Of a stretch of DNA of 64,000 nucleotides, positions 18,369 through 27,090 are shown piece after piece. Position numbers and translations under genes: made by a program. The stretch comes from Pontibacter lucknowensis. Lineage in GTDB: Bacteria; Bacteroidota; Bacteroidia; Cytophagales; Hymenobacteraceae. Location: the NCBI RefSeq assembly GCF_900156415.1, contig NZ_FTNM01000002.1:930001-994000 (forward strand). The letters run 5' to 3'. Numbering within the stretch: the stretch's first letter is position 1; the number at the start of each line of letters is the position of its first letter. The notes beneath the pieces are model-generated. The model had not been told where the DNA came from. It saw only the letters and a list, made by a program, of their open reading frames with translations, and searched no databases.

Positions 18369-18404
18369 AAAGCCTGGTGCTGCTGCTCCGGGCTTTTCCT
18401 TTTG
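18369..18404 (+). terminator. Intrinsic terminator after the lipoprotein gene
   Basis: AAAGCCTGG (18369-18377) pairs with CCGGGCTTT (18388-18396) with one mismatch around a TGCTGCTGCT loop, followed by a T-rich tract. It lies 14 bases after the stop codon at 18354. Confidence 0.75.
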
Positions 18405-18411
18405 TTCAGAA

Positions 18412-19233
18412 TCAGGGAATCCTGTATATCAGTGCAATGCCGGTCGCTCCGCCGCTGTGAAACGGCATAACACCCAGTTGCTGATTTTTTTTGTGGTGGC
18501 TCTGGGCAATTTTCCGCTGAATATAGGGGTAAACCAAATACACCACTTCTGCAGACAGCATACCTATACCCGCTCCCGCCAGCACGTCGGATAGCCAGTG
18601 TTTGTCATTCAGTATACGTAGCGCTCCGGTAGCAGTAGCGAAGGAGTAGCCGGCCACGCTGTACCACACACTTCGTTTGCCGTACTCTTTATGGAAAAAA
18701 GTGGCATAGGCAAAAGCCCTGCTGGTATGGGCAGATGGGAAAGCATCGTCAGAGGAATTGTCAGGGCGATCGATAGCTGTCAGGGTTTTGAGGTTGTTGG
18801 TCAGGGTGCGGTTGAGCAGGTGCGTCATTCCCAGCAAAATGGCCTGTTCTGTAAAATGGTGCTCTCCACGCACACCGGCAAGGTTGAGCCCAACAGCCAT
18901 GGCGACCGGAACATGGTAGGTGTAATTGTCGATCTGGGTATTAAAATCCTGGTAATTGCTGCGCACAACCCTACGCAAACCTCGGCTGCCTTCAAACAGG
19001 CCCTCGTCGTCCATGTGGGTGATCCCCAGCGTGATCAGCAAAGTGGGAACGGCCATTTTCCTGGCCAGCACGCTTAGCTTACTTCTTTCTGCTACCTGAG
19101 CTGTTTCTGTCGTATCGGCCAACTCGCTGACTACAGCAGTGTCTGGAATGTGAAGGTATAAATCTGCTGGCTGATTTGCCCATGCCGGGAGTACAAGCCA
19201 GTTCAGTAGTAAGCAGTAAATATATTTCTTCAT
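18412..19233 (-). CDS. PAP2-family phosphatase, exported or membrane-associated
   Basis: A 273-residue protein with an N-terminal signal (MKKYIYCLLLNWLVLPAWA). The acid-phosphatase/PAP2 motifs are in order: an RP pair in AIDRPDNSSDDAF, FPSAHTSRAFAYATFF (the PSGH motif with Ala for Gly) and LRILNDKHWLSDVLAGAGIG (SRxxxxxHxxxD-like, His nucleophile and Asp). Several hydrophobic helices surround the motifs. Family members dephosphorylate undecaprenyl pyrophosphate, phosphatidic acid or phosphatidylglycerol phosphate; which applies here is not clear. It converges with the lipoprotein gene and shares the short 18355-18411 gap holding the terminator. Confidence 0.88.
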   Translation of the reverse strand: MKKYIYCLLLNWLVLPAWANQPADLYLHIPDTAVVSELADTTETAQVAERSKLSVLARKMAVPTLLITLGITHMDDEGLFEGSRGLRRVVRSNYQDFNTQIDNYTYHVPVAMAVGLNLAGVRGEHHFTEQAILLGMTHLLNRTLTNNLKTLTAIDRPDNSSDDAFPSAHTSRAFAYATFFHKEYGKRSVWYSVAGYSFATATGALRILNDKHWLSDVLAGAGIGMLSAEVVYLVYPYIQRKIAQSHHKKNQQLGVMPFHSGGATGIALIYRIP

Positions 19234-19302
19234 AGCACAACCCTTTTTGTTACTATGTACGAGCTGATTTTGAAGAAATTCTGTATTTATAAAAAAAACC
19301 GT

Positions 19303-20163
19303 TTACCAGCCTTTTGCAGCTGCCACCTGTTCTACTTCCAGGCTAATCAAGTCTTGCAATAGCTGCATACTGACTTCTCCCGGCTTGCCTGTCCCGATCA
19401 TGGCTTCATCAATCTGTACAATGGGCAGGATACGTTTTGTGGTGCTTGTCAGAAAAGCCTCCCTGGCCTGCAACACTTCTTCCAACCGGATGTCACGTAC
19501 TTCGGTCTTATACCTGCGTCCGGCCAGCGAAAGCACATTTTTGCGGGTGATTCCTTTTAAGATGTTGCTGGCAGGTGTTACGACGGTGCCATCATGTGTG
19601 ACGATAAAGAAGTTGCAGCGAGGGAACTCTGAGACGATTGCGTTTTTAGCATACAGCACCTCTTCTGCCCCACTTGCCTTTTGCTCTTGCAGCAGGCGTA
19701 TACCCATGGAGTAATTGATCGTTTTTACCTCCGGCACTTCCCGCACATAGTCGTGCGTCATGATCGGTATACCTTTCGCCACTTTATCGGCGGATGGCAG
19801 TGTGAGCGGAAGCTGCGTGATAAGCAAGTTGGGATTCATTGGTGTAAATCCGTCCTCGGAGTAGCCGCCGGTCAGAATCATTTTCATGCCTGCCACTGGC
19901 AGCTTGTTCAGATCTGTCAGTTTAGAGATCACCTGTTTTATCTCTTCCCGAGAAAGTGGCACGGCCAGGTGCATCAGTTCTGCTGACTGGTAAAAGCGAT
20001 CCAGGTAATCGTCGAGAAACAGCGGGTAGCCCTGCTGCACTTTCACGAAGTCGAACACCCCATAGCCGCGTTGCACGGAGAGGTCACTGATATGTAGCGT
20101 GGCCTCGTTCAGCGGCACGATCTGGCCCAGGTTGTAGGCGAAAAGCTTATCGTTTGATGGCAT
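19303..20163 (-). CDS. Class IV (fold-type IV) PLP aminotransferase, branched-chain or D-amino-acid type
   Basis: A 286-residue enzyme starting at the ATG at 20163, which gives the standard N-terminus (FAYNLGQIVPLNEATLHISDLSVQRGYGVFDF). An ATG 16 codons earlier is less likely. Conserved fold-type IV features are RGYGVFDF, the region TINYSMGIRLLQEQKASGAEEVLYA, whose conserved PLP Lys falls in VKTINY, the Glu in IVSEFPRCNFFIV, and TPASNILKGITRKNVL. Branched-chain, D-alanine and aminodeoxychorismate enzymes share this fold; I cannot choose among them. The start lies 17 bases inside the end of the upstream P1-peptidase gene, so the two are coupled. Confidence 0.88.
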   Translation of the reverse strand: MPSNDKLFAYNLGQIVPLNEATLHISDLSVQRGYGVFDFVKVQQGYPLFLDDYLDRFYQSAELMHLAVPLSREEIKQVISKLTDLNKLPVAGMKMILTGGYSEDGFTPMNPNLLITQLPLTLPSADKVAKGIPIMTHDYVREVPEVKTINYSMGIRLLQEQKASGAEEVLYAKNAIVSEFPRCNFFIVTHDGTVVTPASNILKGITRKNVLSLAGRRYKTEVRDIRLEEVLQAREAFLTSTTKRILPIVQIDEAMIGTGKPGEVSMQLLQDLISLEVEQVAAAKGW

Positions 20164-21283
20164 TGTGTTTCTTGAGTATTTTAATGACTGGTTGTATAGG
20201 AAGTGCTTCAATGGTATTACCCTGGCGACCTTTCATGGTTTCTGCTTTGAAAAGGGAATTGATTATCGCCTCTTCGGTTGCCTCAATCGTGGCCATGAAC
20301 AGCGGGGACATTTCATCGTTTCGGAGCAGTGTAAAGGTCTGTGTTTTATCATCTGAATGATAAGGTATACGCAAACCTTCGTTGGTGGAGAAAGCGATCA
20401 CATAATCGCCGCTGCCATTGGAGGCGATGCCGCCGGTTTTGGCAAGGCCCATCATGGCTCGCTTTGCAATGCGCTCCAGGTTGCGGGCATCTACAGGTGC
20501 GTCAGTTGCCACCACGATCATACAGGAGCCGTCAGCACTCTCCAGCACTTGCTTGCTAAACGAAAATTTACCCAGCTCCTCCCCCACAGGCACGCCGTCG
20601 ATTTGCAACACACCGCCAAAATTACTTTGCACCAATACGCCCACGGTATAGCCGCCAAGGCTGGCTGGCAGCTTGCGCGACGCTGTTCCGATTCCACCCT
20701 TATACCCGAAGCAGACCGTGCCGGTTCCGGCCCCTACATTGCCTTCGGCCACGGGTCCGTCAGCCGCCTGCTTGATTGCCTGCAGTACATGCTCCTCTTT
20801 CACATGGCGCCCGCGAATGTCGTTCAGGTAGCCGTCGTTCGTCTCGCCTACCAGCGCATTGACAGACTGCACTGCTTCGTTGCCCGGCAATTGCAAGGTA
20901 TAGCCGACCACCGCGTTCATGGCCGTGCCTACTCCCAGGGTATTGGTCAGGATGATGGGCGACTCCAGGTTGCCCAGTTCCTGTACCTGCGTGCTGCCAG
21001 CCAGTTTGCCGAAGCCGTTACCTACGTATACCGCTGCCGGCACTTTCTCCTGAAAAAGATTGCCACCATGCGGCACAATAGCCGTCACACCAGTCCGGAC
21101 CTGCTCTCCCTGCACCAGGGTGGTGTGCCCTACCCGCAGACCGGCCACATCGGTAATGGCATTGTGCGTACCGGTTTGCAGCACCCCGATCCGGATGCCA
21201 TAGTCGCGGGCACGCTTGCGATCCTGTGCGTCTGCGTTAAGTATCACTGCCATCATGAGTAAGCCTGTAAAGAGTATTTTCAT
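20147..21283 (-). CDS. P1-family (DmpA-like) L-aminopeptidase/D-esterase, secreted
   Basis: 378 residues from the ATG at 21283, chosen because it yields a clean signal peptide (MKILFTGLLMMAVILNADAQ). The DmpA/P1 family is an Ntn-hydrolase: the precursor cleaves itself before a Ser or Thr, seen here in GGIASNGSGDYVIAF. ITDVAGLRVGHTTL, GVTAIVPHGGNLF, ALVGETNDGYLND and NVGAGTGTVCFGYKGGIGTASR are the usual family landmarks. Known members release N-terminal amino acids, sometimes D-Ala, from peptides. It is followed, with overlap, by a class IV aminotransferase, which could act on the released amino acids. Confidence 0.92.
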   Translation of the reverse strand: MKILFTGLLMMAVILNADAQDRKRARDYGIRIGVLQTGTHNAITDVAGLRVGHTTLVQGEQVRTGVTAIVPHGGNLFQEKVPAAVYVGNGFGKLAGSTQVQELGNLESPIILTNTLGVGTAMNAVVGYTLQLPGNEAVQSVNALVGETNDGYLNDIRGRHVKEEHVLQAIKQAADGPVAEGNVGAGTGTVCFGYKGGIGTASRKLPASLGGYTVGVLVQSNFGGVLQIDGVPVGEELGKFSFSKQVLESADGSCMIVVATDAPVDARNLERIAKRAMMGLAKTGGIASNGSGDYVIAFSTNEGLRIPYHSDDKTQTFTLLRNDEMSPLFMATIEATEEAIINSLFKAETMKGRQGNTIEALPIQPVIKILKKHNAIKR

Positions 21284-21442
21284 ACCGGTGGATCCGAGTA
21301 AAATAGTGAACCGTAACAGCAGCCACATGCCACTGAACTTTAATGTCTGAAAAGCCATTCTTTAAAAGAAATAGGCTTTGATCTACACAATTACGCAAAA
21401 AAGCCTTTGTTTTGCAGCATCTAAAATCCAATAATTTTATCG

Positions 21443-22210
21443 ATGAAAAAAATAGTTTGTATTCTGCTATTTATATCTCTTTTCGTATCGCAGGCTATGG
21501 CCTGGGGGCAAAACGGACACCGTGCCGTTGGTCTGATAGCGGAGCAGCACCTGAGCAAAAAAGCGAAGAAGAAGATCAACAAAGTTCTGGCCGACAACTC
21601 ACTGGCAGAGGTGTCTGTTTGGATGGACGATATCAAGTCGGACGCCGCTTACAACCACACCCACGACTGGCACTGGGTGACTGTACCGGGCGGTATGAAA
21701 TACGAGCAGACCGAGAAGAACCCAAACGGTGACATCATCATGAAGATCGAGGAGTTGGTAACCGTACTGAAAGCCGGCAACCTGACAGCGCAGCAGGAAG
21801 AAGAGTACCTGAAGTACCTGGTGCACCTGGTAGGTGACCTGCACCAGCCGCTGCACGTAGGCAAGGAAGGCGATATGGGCGGCAATGCGGTAAAACTGCA
21901 GTGGTTCGGCCAAAACTCTAACCTGCACCGCGTATGGGACAGCGATATGATCGATGGCAAAAACCTGAGCTTTACCGAGCTGGCCCGCTTTGTGGGTACT
22001 CCATCAAAAGACCAGGTTAAAAACTGGCAGTCTACTGGCGTGCGCGACTGGGCTTACGAGTCGGTGCAGCTAAGAGAGCAGGTATACAACATACCGGAAG
22101 ATGGCCGCCTGGGCTACCGCTACAGTTACGATAACTTCAGCACGGTAGAGCAACGCATCCTGCAGGCGGGTGTTCGTCTGGCTGGTCTGCTCAACCAGAT
22201 CTACGGCTAA
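21443..22210 (+). CDS. Secreted S1/P1-type nuclease
   Basis: A 255-residue protein with a signal peptide (MKKIVCILLFISLFVSQAMA). The mature N-terminus WGQNGHRAVG supplies the Trp1 amino and carbonyl groups that bind zinc in this family. Further zinc ligands lie in SVWMDDIKSD, THDWHWV, HLVGDLHQPLHVG and GGNAVKLQWFG..NLHRVWDSDMID, all in the P1-nuclease order. The enzyme would degrade single-stranded nucleic acids outside the cytoplasm. Length is typical of bacterial members. A terminator follows. Confidence 0.95.
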   Translation: MKKIVCILLFISLFVSQAMAWGQNGHRAVGLIAEQHLSKKAKKKINKVLADNSLAEVSVWMDDIKSDAAYNHTHDWHWVTVPGGMKYEQTEKNPNGDIIMKIEELVTVLKAGNLTAQQEEEYLKYLVHLVGDLHQPLHVGKEGDMGGNAVKLQWFGQNSNLHRVWDSDMIDGKNLSFTELARFVGTPSKDQVKNWQSTGVRDWAYESVQLREQVYNIPEDGRLGYRYSYDNFSTVEQRILQAGVRLAGLLNQIYG

Positions 22211-22239
22211 GCAACAGACAGCTTATAACTGATGAAATA

Positions 22240-22270
22240 CGGCAGCCAGTAGGGCTGCCGCATTTTTTTA
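22240..22270 (+). terminator. Intrinsic terminator after the S1/P1 nuclease gene
   Basis: CGGCAGCC (22240-22247) and GGCTGCCG (22253-22260) form a perfect stem around AGTAG, followed by CATTTTTTTA. Confidence 0.9.
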
Positions 22271-22434
22271 TGCCTGCCTTGGAAAGACTAAGTTTGAGGA
22301 AAGCGCGTTTGAAAAAAATAATAGGCCCTGGGACTGCAGAGAGGCATAATTTTAAAATTTTTGCAAAAAGTTGTAACCTAGTATGAACGATTTAGCGTTC
22401 TGCAGTGTCTAACATGTATTAACAACAAAACATC

Positions 22435-22626
22435 ATGAGTAACGGAAAAGTAAAATTCTTTAATGAAACCAAAGGTTTCGGTTTTATCAAAGACAGTGAA
22501 ACAAACGAAGAGTACTTCGTACACGTAACAGGTTTGATCGACGAGATCAGAGAAAACGACGAAGTAACATTCGAAGTAAAAGAAGGCAAAAAAGGACTAA
22601 ACGCGGTAAATGTGAAACTGGCTTAG
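22435..22626 (+). CDS. Cold-shock domain protein (CspA family)
   Basis: A 63-residue OB-fold protein. RNP1 is KGFGFIKD and RNP2 is EYFVHVTGL; the N-terminus GKVKFFNETKGFGF and the C-terminus KGLNAVNVKLA are standard. It binds single-stranded RNA and DNA as an RNA chaperone. A leader of up to about 100 AT-rich bases precedes it, as is common for genes controlled through 5' UTR structure, though I cannot assign the transcription start. A strong terminator follows. Confidence 0.97.
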   Translation: MSNGKVKFFNETKGFGFIKDSETNEEYFVHVTGLIDEIRENDEVTFEVKEGKKGLNAVNVKLA

Positions 22627-22653
22627 TCTGGTTATATATAAAGCGTAAAACAA

Positions 22654-22690
22654 ACAAAGGGCTCCGCAGCATGCGGGGCCCTTTGTCGTT
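22654..22690 (+). terminator. Intrinsic terminator after the cold-shock gene
   Basis: ACAAAGGGCTCCGCA (22654-22668) pairs with TGCGGGGCCCTTTGT (22672-22686), one G-T wobble, followed by CGTTT. It also lies just before the end of the leftward AraC gene and can serve both. Confidence 0.85.
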
Positions 22691-22710
22691 TATAGCGGTT
22701 AGTCTGCTCA

Positions 22711-23595
22711 TTACCCATGCTGCAACTCCGCACGTCCCGAACGGCGGTATACTTTAGGCGAGCAACCCATGATGTTTTTGAACACCCGGTTGAAGTGCGA
22801 AAGATTGGAGAAGCCCACGCCGAAAGCCACACTCGCTATAGTGGCGTCTTCCTTCTTGAGCATCTGACAGGCATTGCCGACCCGGATCTCGTTCAGGAAA
22901 GCTGTGAACGTCTTACGGGTTCTTTCCTTGAAAAACCGGCAGAAGGCCTCCCGACTCAGATTAGCCACGGCAGCCGCTTCTTCCAAAGGTATAGCCCGGT
23001 GGCTTTGCTCTACCAGAAAATGCAGCACCTGGTCCATGCGCCTCCCTTCCCGCTCCGACAGGTCCTGCACCCGGTCATCCAGGTTTAGCCGCTCCAATTT
23101 CGCTTCCAGCAACAGCACCCGCAGCAAAGCTAAACCAGCCAGCATCTTGTCAAGACCTGATATCTCCTTCAGCAATTCTACCTGCCGCCTGAATGAGGGC
23201 TCGTTTATACCCTGCACCTGGTAACAGCCTTTCAGTTTGTCGAGAAAGCTTCTGACTTCCTGCAGTTCCTCTGCCTCCCAGAAAGCCCGTCCCAAAGCCT
23301 CGGTGTCGAAGAACACGATCAGGTCGTGGCATTCCTGCTTACTGTCTGCTTCGTAGTATACTTTATCACTGCGGAACACATGCGGTACGTCTCGGCCCAG
23401 CAGGAAAATATCGCCCGGTTTAAAGCGCCCCAGGTAATCCCCCACGATCAGTTTTCCCTCCCCTTTCAGGATGCAGCTCAACTGGATCTCGGGATGCTGG
23501 TGCAGCTTATCGTAGAAGTAAGGCTGCCTGTCCTCCTGAAAGCGCACAAACTCCTTGCTCGATTTGGGGATTTTGAATGGAATCACCTTTTTCAT
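22711..23595 (-). CDS. AraC-family transcriptional regulator, probably of the hydroxyproline operon
   Basis: A 294-residue regulator. The N-terminal cupin sensor (about 20-110) shows HQHPEIQLSCILKGEGKLIVGDYLGRFKPGDIFLLG. The C-terminal double helix-turn-helix (about 190-288) shows IPLEEAAAVANLSREAFCRFFKERTRKTF and the family signature ATIASVAFGVGFSNLSHFNRVFKNIMGCSPKVYR. It is divergent from the hydroxyproline degradation operon, with 124 bases between the starts. I infer that it activates that operon in response to hydroxyproline or an intermediate. Confidence 0.93.
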   Translation of the reverse strand: MKKVIPFKIPKSSKEFVRFQEDRQPYFYDKLHQHPEIQLSCILKGEGKLIVGDYLGRFKPGDIFLLGRDVPHVFRSDKVYYEADSKQECHDLIVFFDTEALGRAFWEAEELQEVRSFLDKLKGCYQVQGINEPSFRRQVELLKEISGLDKMLAGLALLRVLLLEAKLERLNLDDRVQDLSEREGRRMDQVLHFLVEQSHRAIPLEEAAAVANLSREAFCRFFKERTRKTFTAFLNEIRVGNACQMLKKEDATIASVAFGVGFSNLSHFNRVFKNIMGCSPKVYRRSGRAELQHG

Positions 23596-23633
23596 AATAC
23601 CATATTAATAAATCTGACAGACAAATCTCACTA

Positions 23634-23643
23634 TTTGATCAAT
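23634..23643. promoter_or_regulatory. Palindrome in the divergent AraC/hydroxyproline promoter region
   Basis: TTGATCAA, an 8-base perfect palindrome within TATTTGATCAATATAG, lies between the divergent starts. It is a candidate operator for the AraC-type regulator. It is short, and evidence beyond position is lacking. Confidence 0.25.
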
Positions 23644-23694
23644 ATAGCACCAGTATTGACTAATCCTGTGGAAGATAAGGGGCTTTGATTGAGC

Positions 23695-23702
23695 TAGTTT
23701 TG
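23695..23702 (+). promoter_or_regulatory. -7 promoter box of the hydroxyproline operon
   Basis: TAGTTTTG matches the Bacteroidota -7 consensus TAnnTTTG exactly and lies 17 bases before the ATG at 23720. I found no TTG -33 element at the usual 17-23 base distance, which would fit a promoter that needs an activator. Confidence 0.5.
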
Positions 23703-23719
23703 ATAAAAAAGAAAAGCTT

Positions 23720-24640
23720 ATGAACTGGAACGGCGTATTCCCGGCCCTCACCACCAAGTTTTATGCGGACGGGGTAATTGACTTTGATACATTCCTGGAC
23801 AACGTGGATGCTCAGTTGGAGGCAGGTGTGGACGGCATCATCCTGGGCGGCACCCTCGGAGAGGCGAGTGTGCTCACCATACCTGAAAAACAGGAACTGA
23901 CCACACGCACCATTGCCCATGTGGATGGCAAAGTGCCGGTCATCCTCAACATAGCGGAAGGCGCTACCCGGGAAGCTATACAGCGGGCAAGAGAAGCAGA
24001 AGAAATCGGTGCGAAAGGCCTGATGCTGCTCCCGCCCATGCGCTATGCAGCCGATGCCCGGGAGGTGGTCACCTACTTTAGAGCCGTGGCCGACAGCACT
24101 TCACTTCCTATCATGATCTACAACAACCCAACCGACTACAAAACGCTGGTCACCTTGGAGATGTTTGACGAGTTGCTACAGCATGAAAACATACAGGCGG
24201 TAAAGGAATCGACTCGCGATATCTCCAACGTCACCCGCATGATCAGCCGCTACGGCGACCGGATCAAAATACTCTGTGGCGTGGATACACTGGCGTTGGA
24301 GAGTCTGCTGATGGGAGCGCATGGCTGGGTGGCTGGTTTGGTCTGCGCTTTTCCGAAAGAAACGGTGGCGATTTACCGACTGGTGCAAGCTGGACGTATA
24401 CAGGAAGCCCTCGCCATCTATCGCTGGTTCCTACCCCTGCTGGAGCTCGACATCGTGCCTAAATTGGTGCAGAACATCAAACTGGCCGAGCAGCAGGTTG
24501 GCCTGGGTACAGAGCACGTCCGTGCCCCGCGACTCCCGCTGATTGGGGAAGAGCGACAGCGCGTATTAGCTATCATTGAGGCAGGTATACGCACCCGTCC
24601 GACATTGCCTAACCTTAAAGAAATCAACCATGTCCTTTGA
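23720..24640 (+). CDS. DapA-superfamily aldolase, probable 1-pyrroline-4-hydroxy-2-carboxylate deaminase
   Basis: A 306-residue TIM-barrel enzyme of the dihydrodipicolinate synthase superfamily. The Schiff-base Lys is K162 (QAVKEST) and the proton-relay Tyr is Y134 (MIYNNP); the pyruvate-binding loop is LGGTLGEAS, near residue 40. On family grounds alone it could be any DapA-like lyase. Its neighbours (hydroxyproline epimerase, D-amino-acid dehydrogenase, aldehyde dehydrogenase) point to step three of hydroxyproline degradation, giving 2-oxoglutarate semialdehyde and ammonia. First gene of the operon; it overlaps the next start by 11 bases. Confidence 0.88.
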   Translation: MNWNGVFPALTTKFYADGVIDFDTFLDNVDAQLEAGVDGIILGGTLGEASVLTIPEKQELTTRTIAHVDGKVPVILNIAEGATREAIQRAREAEEIGAKGLMLLPPMRYAADAREVVTYFRAVADSTSLPIMIYNNPTDYKTLVTLEMFDELLQHENIQAVKESTRDISNVTRMISRYGDRIKILCGVDTLALESLLMGAHGWVAGLVCAFPKETVAIYRLVQAGRIQEALAIYRWFLPLLELDIVPKLVQNIKLAEQQVGLGTEHVRAPRLPLIGEERQRVLAIIEAGIRTRPTLPNLKEINHVL

Positions 24641-26084
24641 TGCTATTTTCACGAAAGCCGACATGGCTTTCGGCAGGTATAAAAAACTGCATGCCGCCGC
24701 AAAAGCAGAGCTACTGCGCACCATTGCTAAAGAAATTGAGCAGTTAGGTGATGAATTGCTGGAAACTGCCCATCAGGAATCGAACCTGCCGCTGGCACGG
24801 CTGACAGGTGAGCGGGGCCGCACGATAAATCAGTTGCGACTGTTTGCCTCTCTGTTGGAAGAAGGCTCCTGGCTGGAGGCGACCATCGACACGGCTATAC
24901 CTGACCGCACGCCTATACCTCGTCCGGACCTGCGCCGCATGCTTATTCCGCTGGGACCGGTGGTGGTGTTCGGGGCGAGCAATTTTCCGCTGGCTTTCTC
25001 CACCGCCGGAGGCGACACGGCCTCTGCCCTGGCTGCCGGATGCCCGGTCATTTACAAAGAACACCCCGCCCATCCGAAAACCTCGCAGCTTGTATACAGA
25101 GCCATCCAAAAGGCACTGCAGCGCTGTGAACTGCCCGAAGGCATTTTCCAGCATGTGAGCGGCGGAACGGATGTCGGGCAGCAACTGGTGCAGCACCCGC
25201 AGGCAAAGGCCGTTGCATTCACGGGCTCCTTCAAAGGAGGCAAAGCTATCTTTGACCTGGCCTGTCAGCGCCCGGTGCCTATACCTGTGTTTGCCGAGAT
25301 GGGCAGCGTGAACCCGATCTTTGTGCTTCCGGAAAAAACAAAAGGCAATGGCGAGCAGCTGGCGACACAGGCGGCTCAGTCAGTGCTGCTCGGAGTGGGG
25401 CAGTTCTGCACCTGCCCGGGACTCGTCTTCTACCCTGCCTCGGAGGCGAACCATACCTTCCTGGAGACATTCGCAGAGAAACTGCGGGACGCCCCTGCCG
25501 AAAAAATGCTCCACGAAACCATCTGCAGTAATTACTACCAAGACTTAAAAGGCCTGCACACGCACGAGGGAGTGGAAATGATCCTGGCTCCGGCCGAAGA
25601 TGTGCTGACAGGCGGCGCGGCTCTGGCCAAAACGACTGCACAGCAATGGCTACAGCACCCGACCTTGCAGGAGGAGGTATTCGGACCTTATGCCATGGTC
25701 GTGACCTACGAAAACCAGGAGGAACTAGAGCAGGTGGCCGGCAAGCTGCAGGGGCAGCTGACCTGCACGATTTGGGGTACAGATAATGAACTAAAGCAAG
25801 CGGAGAAACTGGTGGATACATTGCGTGAGAAATGCGGTCGGCTGCTTTTCTCCGGTGTACCGACCGGAGTGGAGGTTTCCCATGCCATGACGCATGGGGG
25901 CCCCTTCCCGGCTACGACCGACAGTCGCTCTACTTCTGTGGGTACTTATGCGATCAAACGTTTCGCACGACCGTTTACTTTCCAGTCGGCACCGCAGGAA
26001 CTGCTGCCTGCAGAGCTAAAGGATGATAATCCGGACAAGGTATGGCGCACTATTAACGGGCAACTTACACAGGACAGCATCTAG
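24630..26084 (+). CDS. 2,5-dioxopentanoate (2-oxoglutarate semialdehyde) dehydrogenase
   Basis: A 484-residue NAD(P)-dependent aldehyde dehydrogenase, start at 24630. Catalytic Cys 260 lies in GQFCTCPG and the general base Glu 223 in VFAEMGSVNP. The cofactor site is GPVVVFGASNFPLAFSTAGGD and FTGSFKGGKAI. The C-C-P form of the active-site segment and the FAEMGSVNP motif are typical of the 2-oxoglutarate semialdehyde dehydrogenase clade. It completes the pathway to 2-oxoglutarate for the TCA cycle. It overlaps the upstream gene by 11 bases and is followed after 3 bases by the epimerase gene. Confidence 0.92.
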   Translation: MSFDAIFTKADMAFGRYKKLHAAAKAELLRTIAKEIEQLGDELLETAHQESNLPLARLTGERGRTINQLRLFASLLEEGSWLEATIDTAIPDRTPIPRPDLRRMLIPLGPVVVFGASNFPLAFSTAGGDTASALAAGCPVIYKEHPAHPKTSQLVYRAIQKALQRCELPEGIFQHVSGGTDVGQQLVQHPQAKAVAFTGSFKGGKAIFDLACQRPVPIPVFAEMGSVNPIFVLPEKTKGNGEQLATQAAQSVLLGVGQFCTCPGLVFYPASEANHTFLETFAEKLRDAPAEKMLHETICSNYYQDLKGLHTHEGVEMILAPAEDVLTGGAALAKTTAQQWLQHPTLQEEVFGPYAMVVTYENQEELEQVAGKLQGQLTCTIWGTDNELKQAEKLVDTLREKCGRLLFSGVPTGVEVSHAMTHGGPFPATTDSRSTSVGTYAIKRFARPFTFQSAPQELLPAELKDDNPDKVWRTINGQLTQDSI

Positions 26085-26087
26085 GTT

Positions 26088-27089
26088 ATGGCACGGAAAA
26101 CCTTTTTTTGCATCGATGCCCATACCTGCGGCAACCCGGTTCGGCTGGTAGCAGGCGGTGGCCCTATCCTGCAAGGCAGCAACATGAGCGAAAAGCGCCA
26201 GCATTTTCTGCGGGACTACGACTGGATCAGGCGCGGGCTGATGTTCGAGCCGCGGGGTCACGACATGATGTCGGGCAGTATCCTCTACCCACCGCACGAT
26301 CCTGAAAACGACATAGGCGTGCTCTACATCGAAACCAGTGGCTGCCTGCCCATGTGCGGACACGGCACTATCGGTACCGTCACCATTGCGCTGGAGGAGG
26401 GCCTGATCACCCCTAAAGTGCCCGGACAGCTGCGGCTCGAAACACCCGCCGGACTGGTGAAGGTGAGCTATACCCAGGAAGGCAGAAAAGTAAAGACAGT
26501 CAAGCTCACTAACGTGGCCTCATACCTGGAAGCGGAGAAGCTGACGGTGGAGTGTCCGGAGTTGGGTGAACTTACCCTGGACGTGGCATACGGCGGCAAT
26601 TTCTACGGCATCATCGACCCGCAGGAAAACTTTAAAGGTATACAGCACCACGCAGCCGACAAACTGATCTCCTGGAGCCGCGAAATTAGAAAGCGCATGA
26701 ACGAGCACTATACCTTTGTGCACCCTGAAAACGATACCATCCGCGGTCTCTCGCATATCTTATGGGCAGGCACTCCCCTTGCGGCTACTTCCACTGCCCG
26801 CAATGCGGTGTTCTACGGCGATAAGGCCATTGATCGCTCTCCCTGCGGCACAGGCACTTCGGCCCGCATGGCGCAATGGTACGCAAAAGGGCTACTGAAG
26901 CCGGGGCAGGAATTCATTCATGAAAGCTATATCGGCTCCATTTTTAAAGGCACCATAGAGGGGGAAACGACCGTAATTGGCAAGCCGGCCATTCTACCAG
27001 GTATAGAGGGCTGGGCGATGGTCACCGGCCTGAACACGATCTTCCTGGACGACGACGATCCTTATGTACACGGTTTTCAGGTGATCTGA
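26088..27089 (+). CDS. 4-hydroxyproline 2-epimerase (proline racemase family)
   Basis: A 333-residue enzyme. Both catalytic cysteines are present: C90 in MCGHGTIG and C253 in DRSPCGTGTSAR. Their presence separates it from 3-hydroxyproline dehydratases, in which one Cys is replaced by Thr or Ser. It interconverts trans-4-hydroxy-L-proline and cis-4-hydroxy-D-proline, the entry step of the pathway. A true proline racemase would look similar, and the operon decides for hydroxyproline. It sits 3 bases after the dehydrogenase gene and 1 base before the oxidase gene. Confidence 0.93.
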   Translation: MARKTFFCIDAHTCGNPVRLVAGGGPILQGSNMSEKRQHFLRDYDWIRRGLMFEPRGHDMMSGSILYPPHDPENDIGVLYIETSGCLPMCGHGTIGTVTIALEEGLITPKVPGQLRLETPAGLVKVSYTQEGRKVKTVKLTNVASYLEAEKLTVECPELGELTLDVAYGGNFYGIIDPQENFKGIQHHAADKLISWSREIRKRMNEHYTFVHPENDTIRGLSHILWAGTPLAATSTARNAVFYGDKAIDRSPCGTGTSARMAQWYAKGLLKPGQEFIHESYIGSIFKGTIEGETTVIGKPAILPGIEGWAMVTGLNTIFLDDDDPYVHGFQVI

Positions 27090-27090
27090 T

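Noticed and set aside
20357..21262. Frame of 301 codons opposite the P1-family peptidase
   Set aside because: The leftward frame has a signal peptide and all DmpA/P1 motifs; the opposite one has no recognisable domain.
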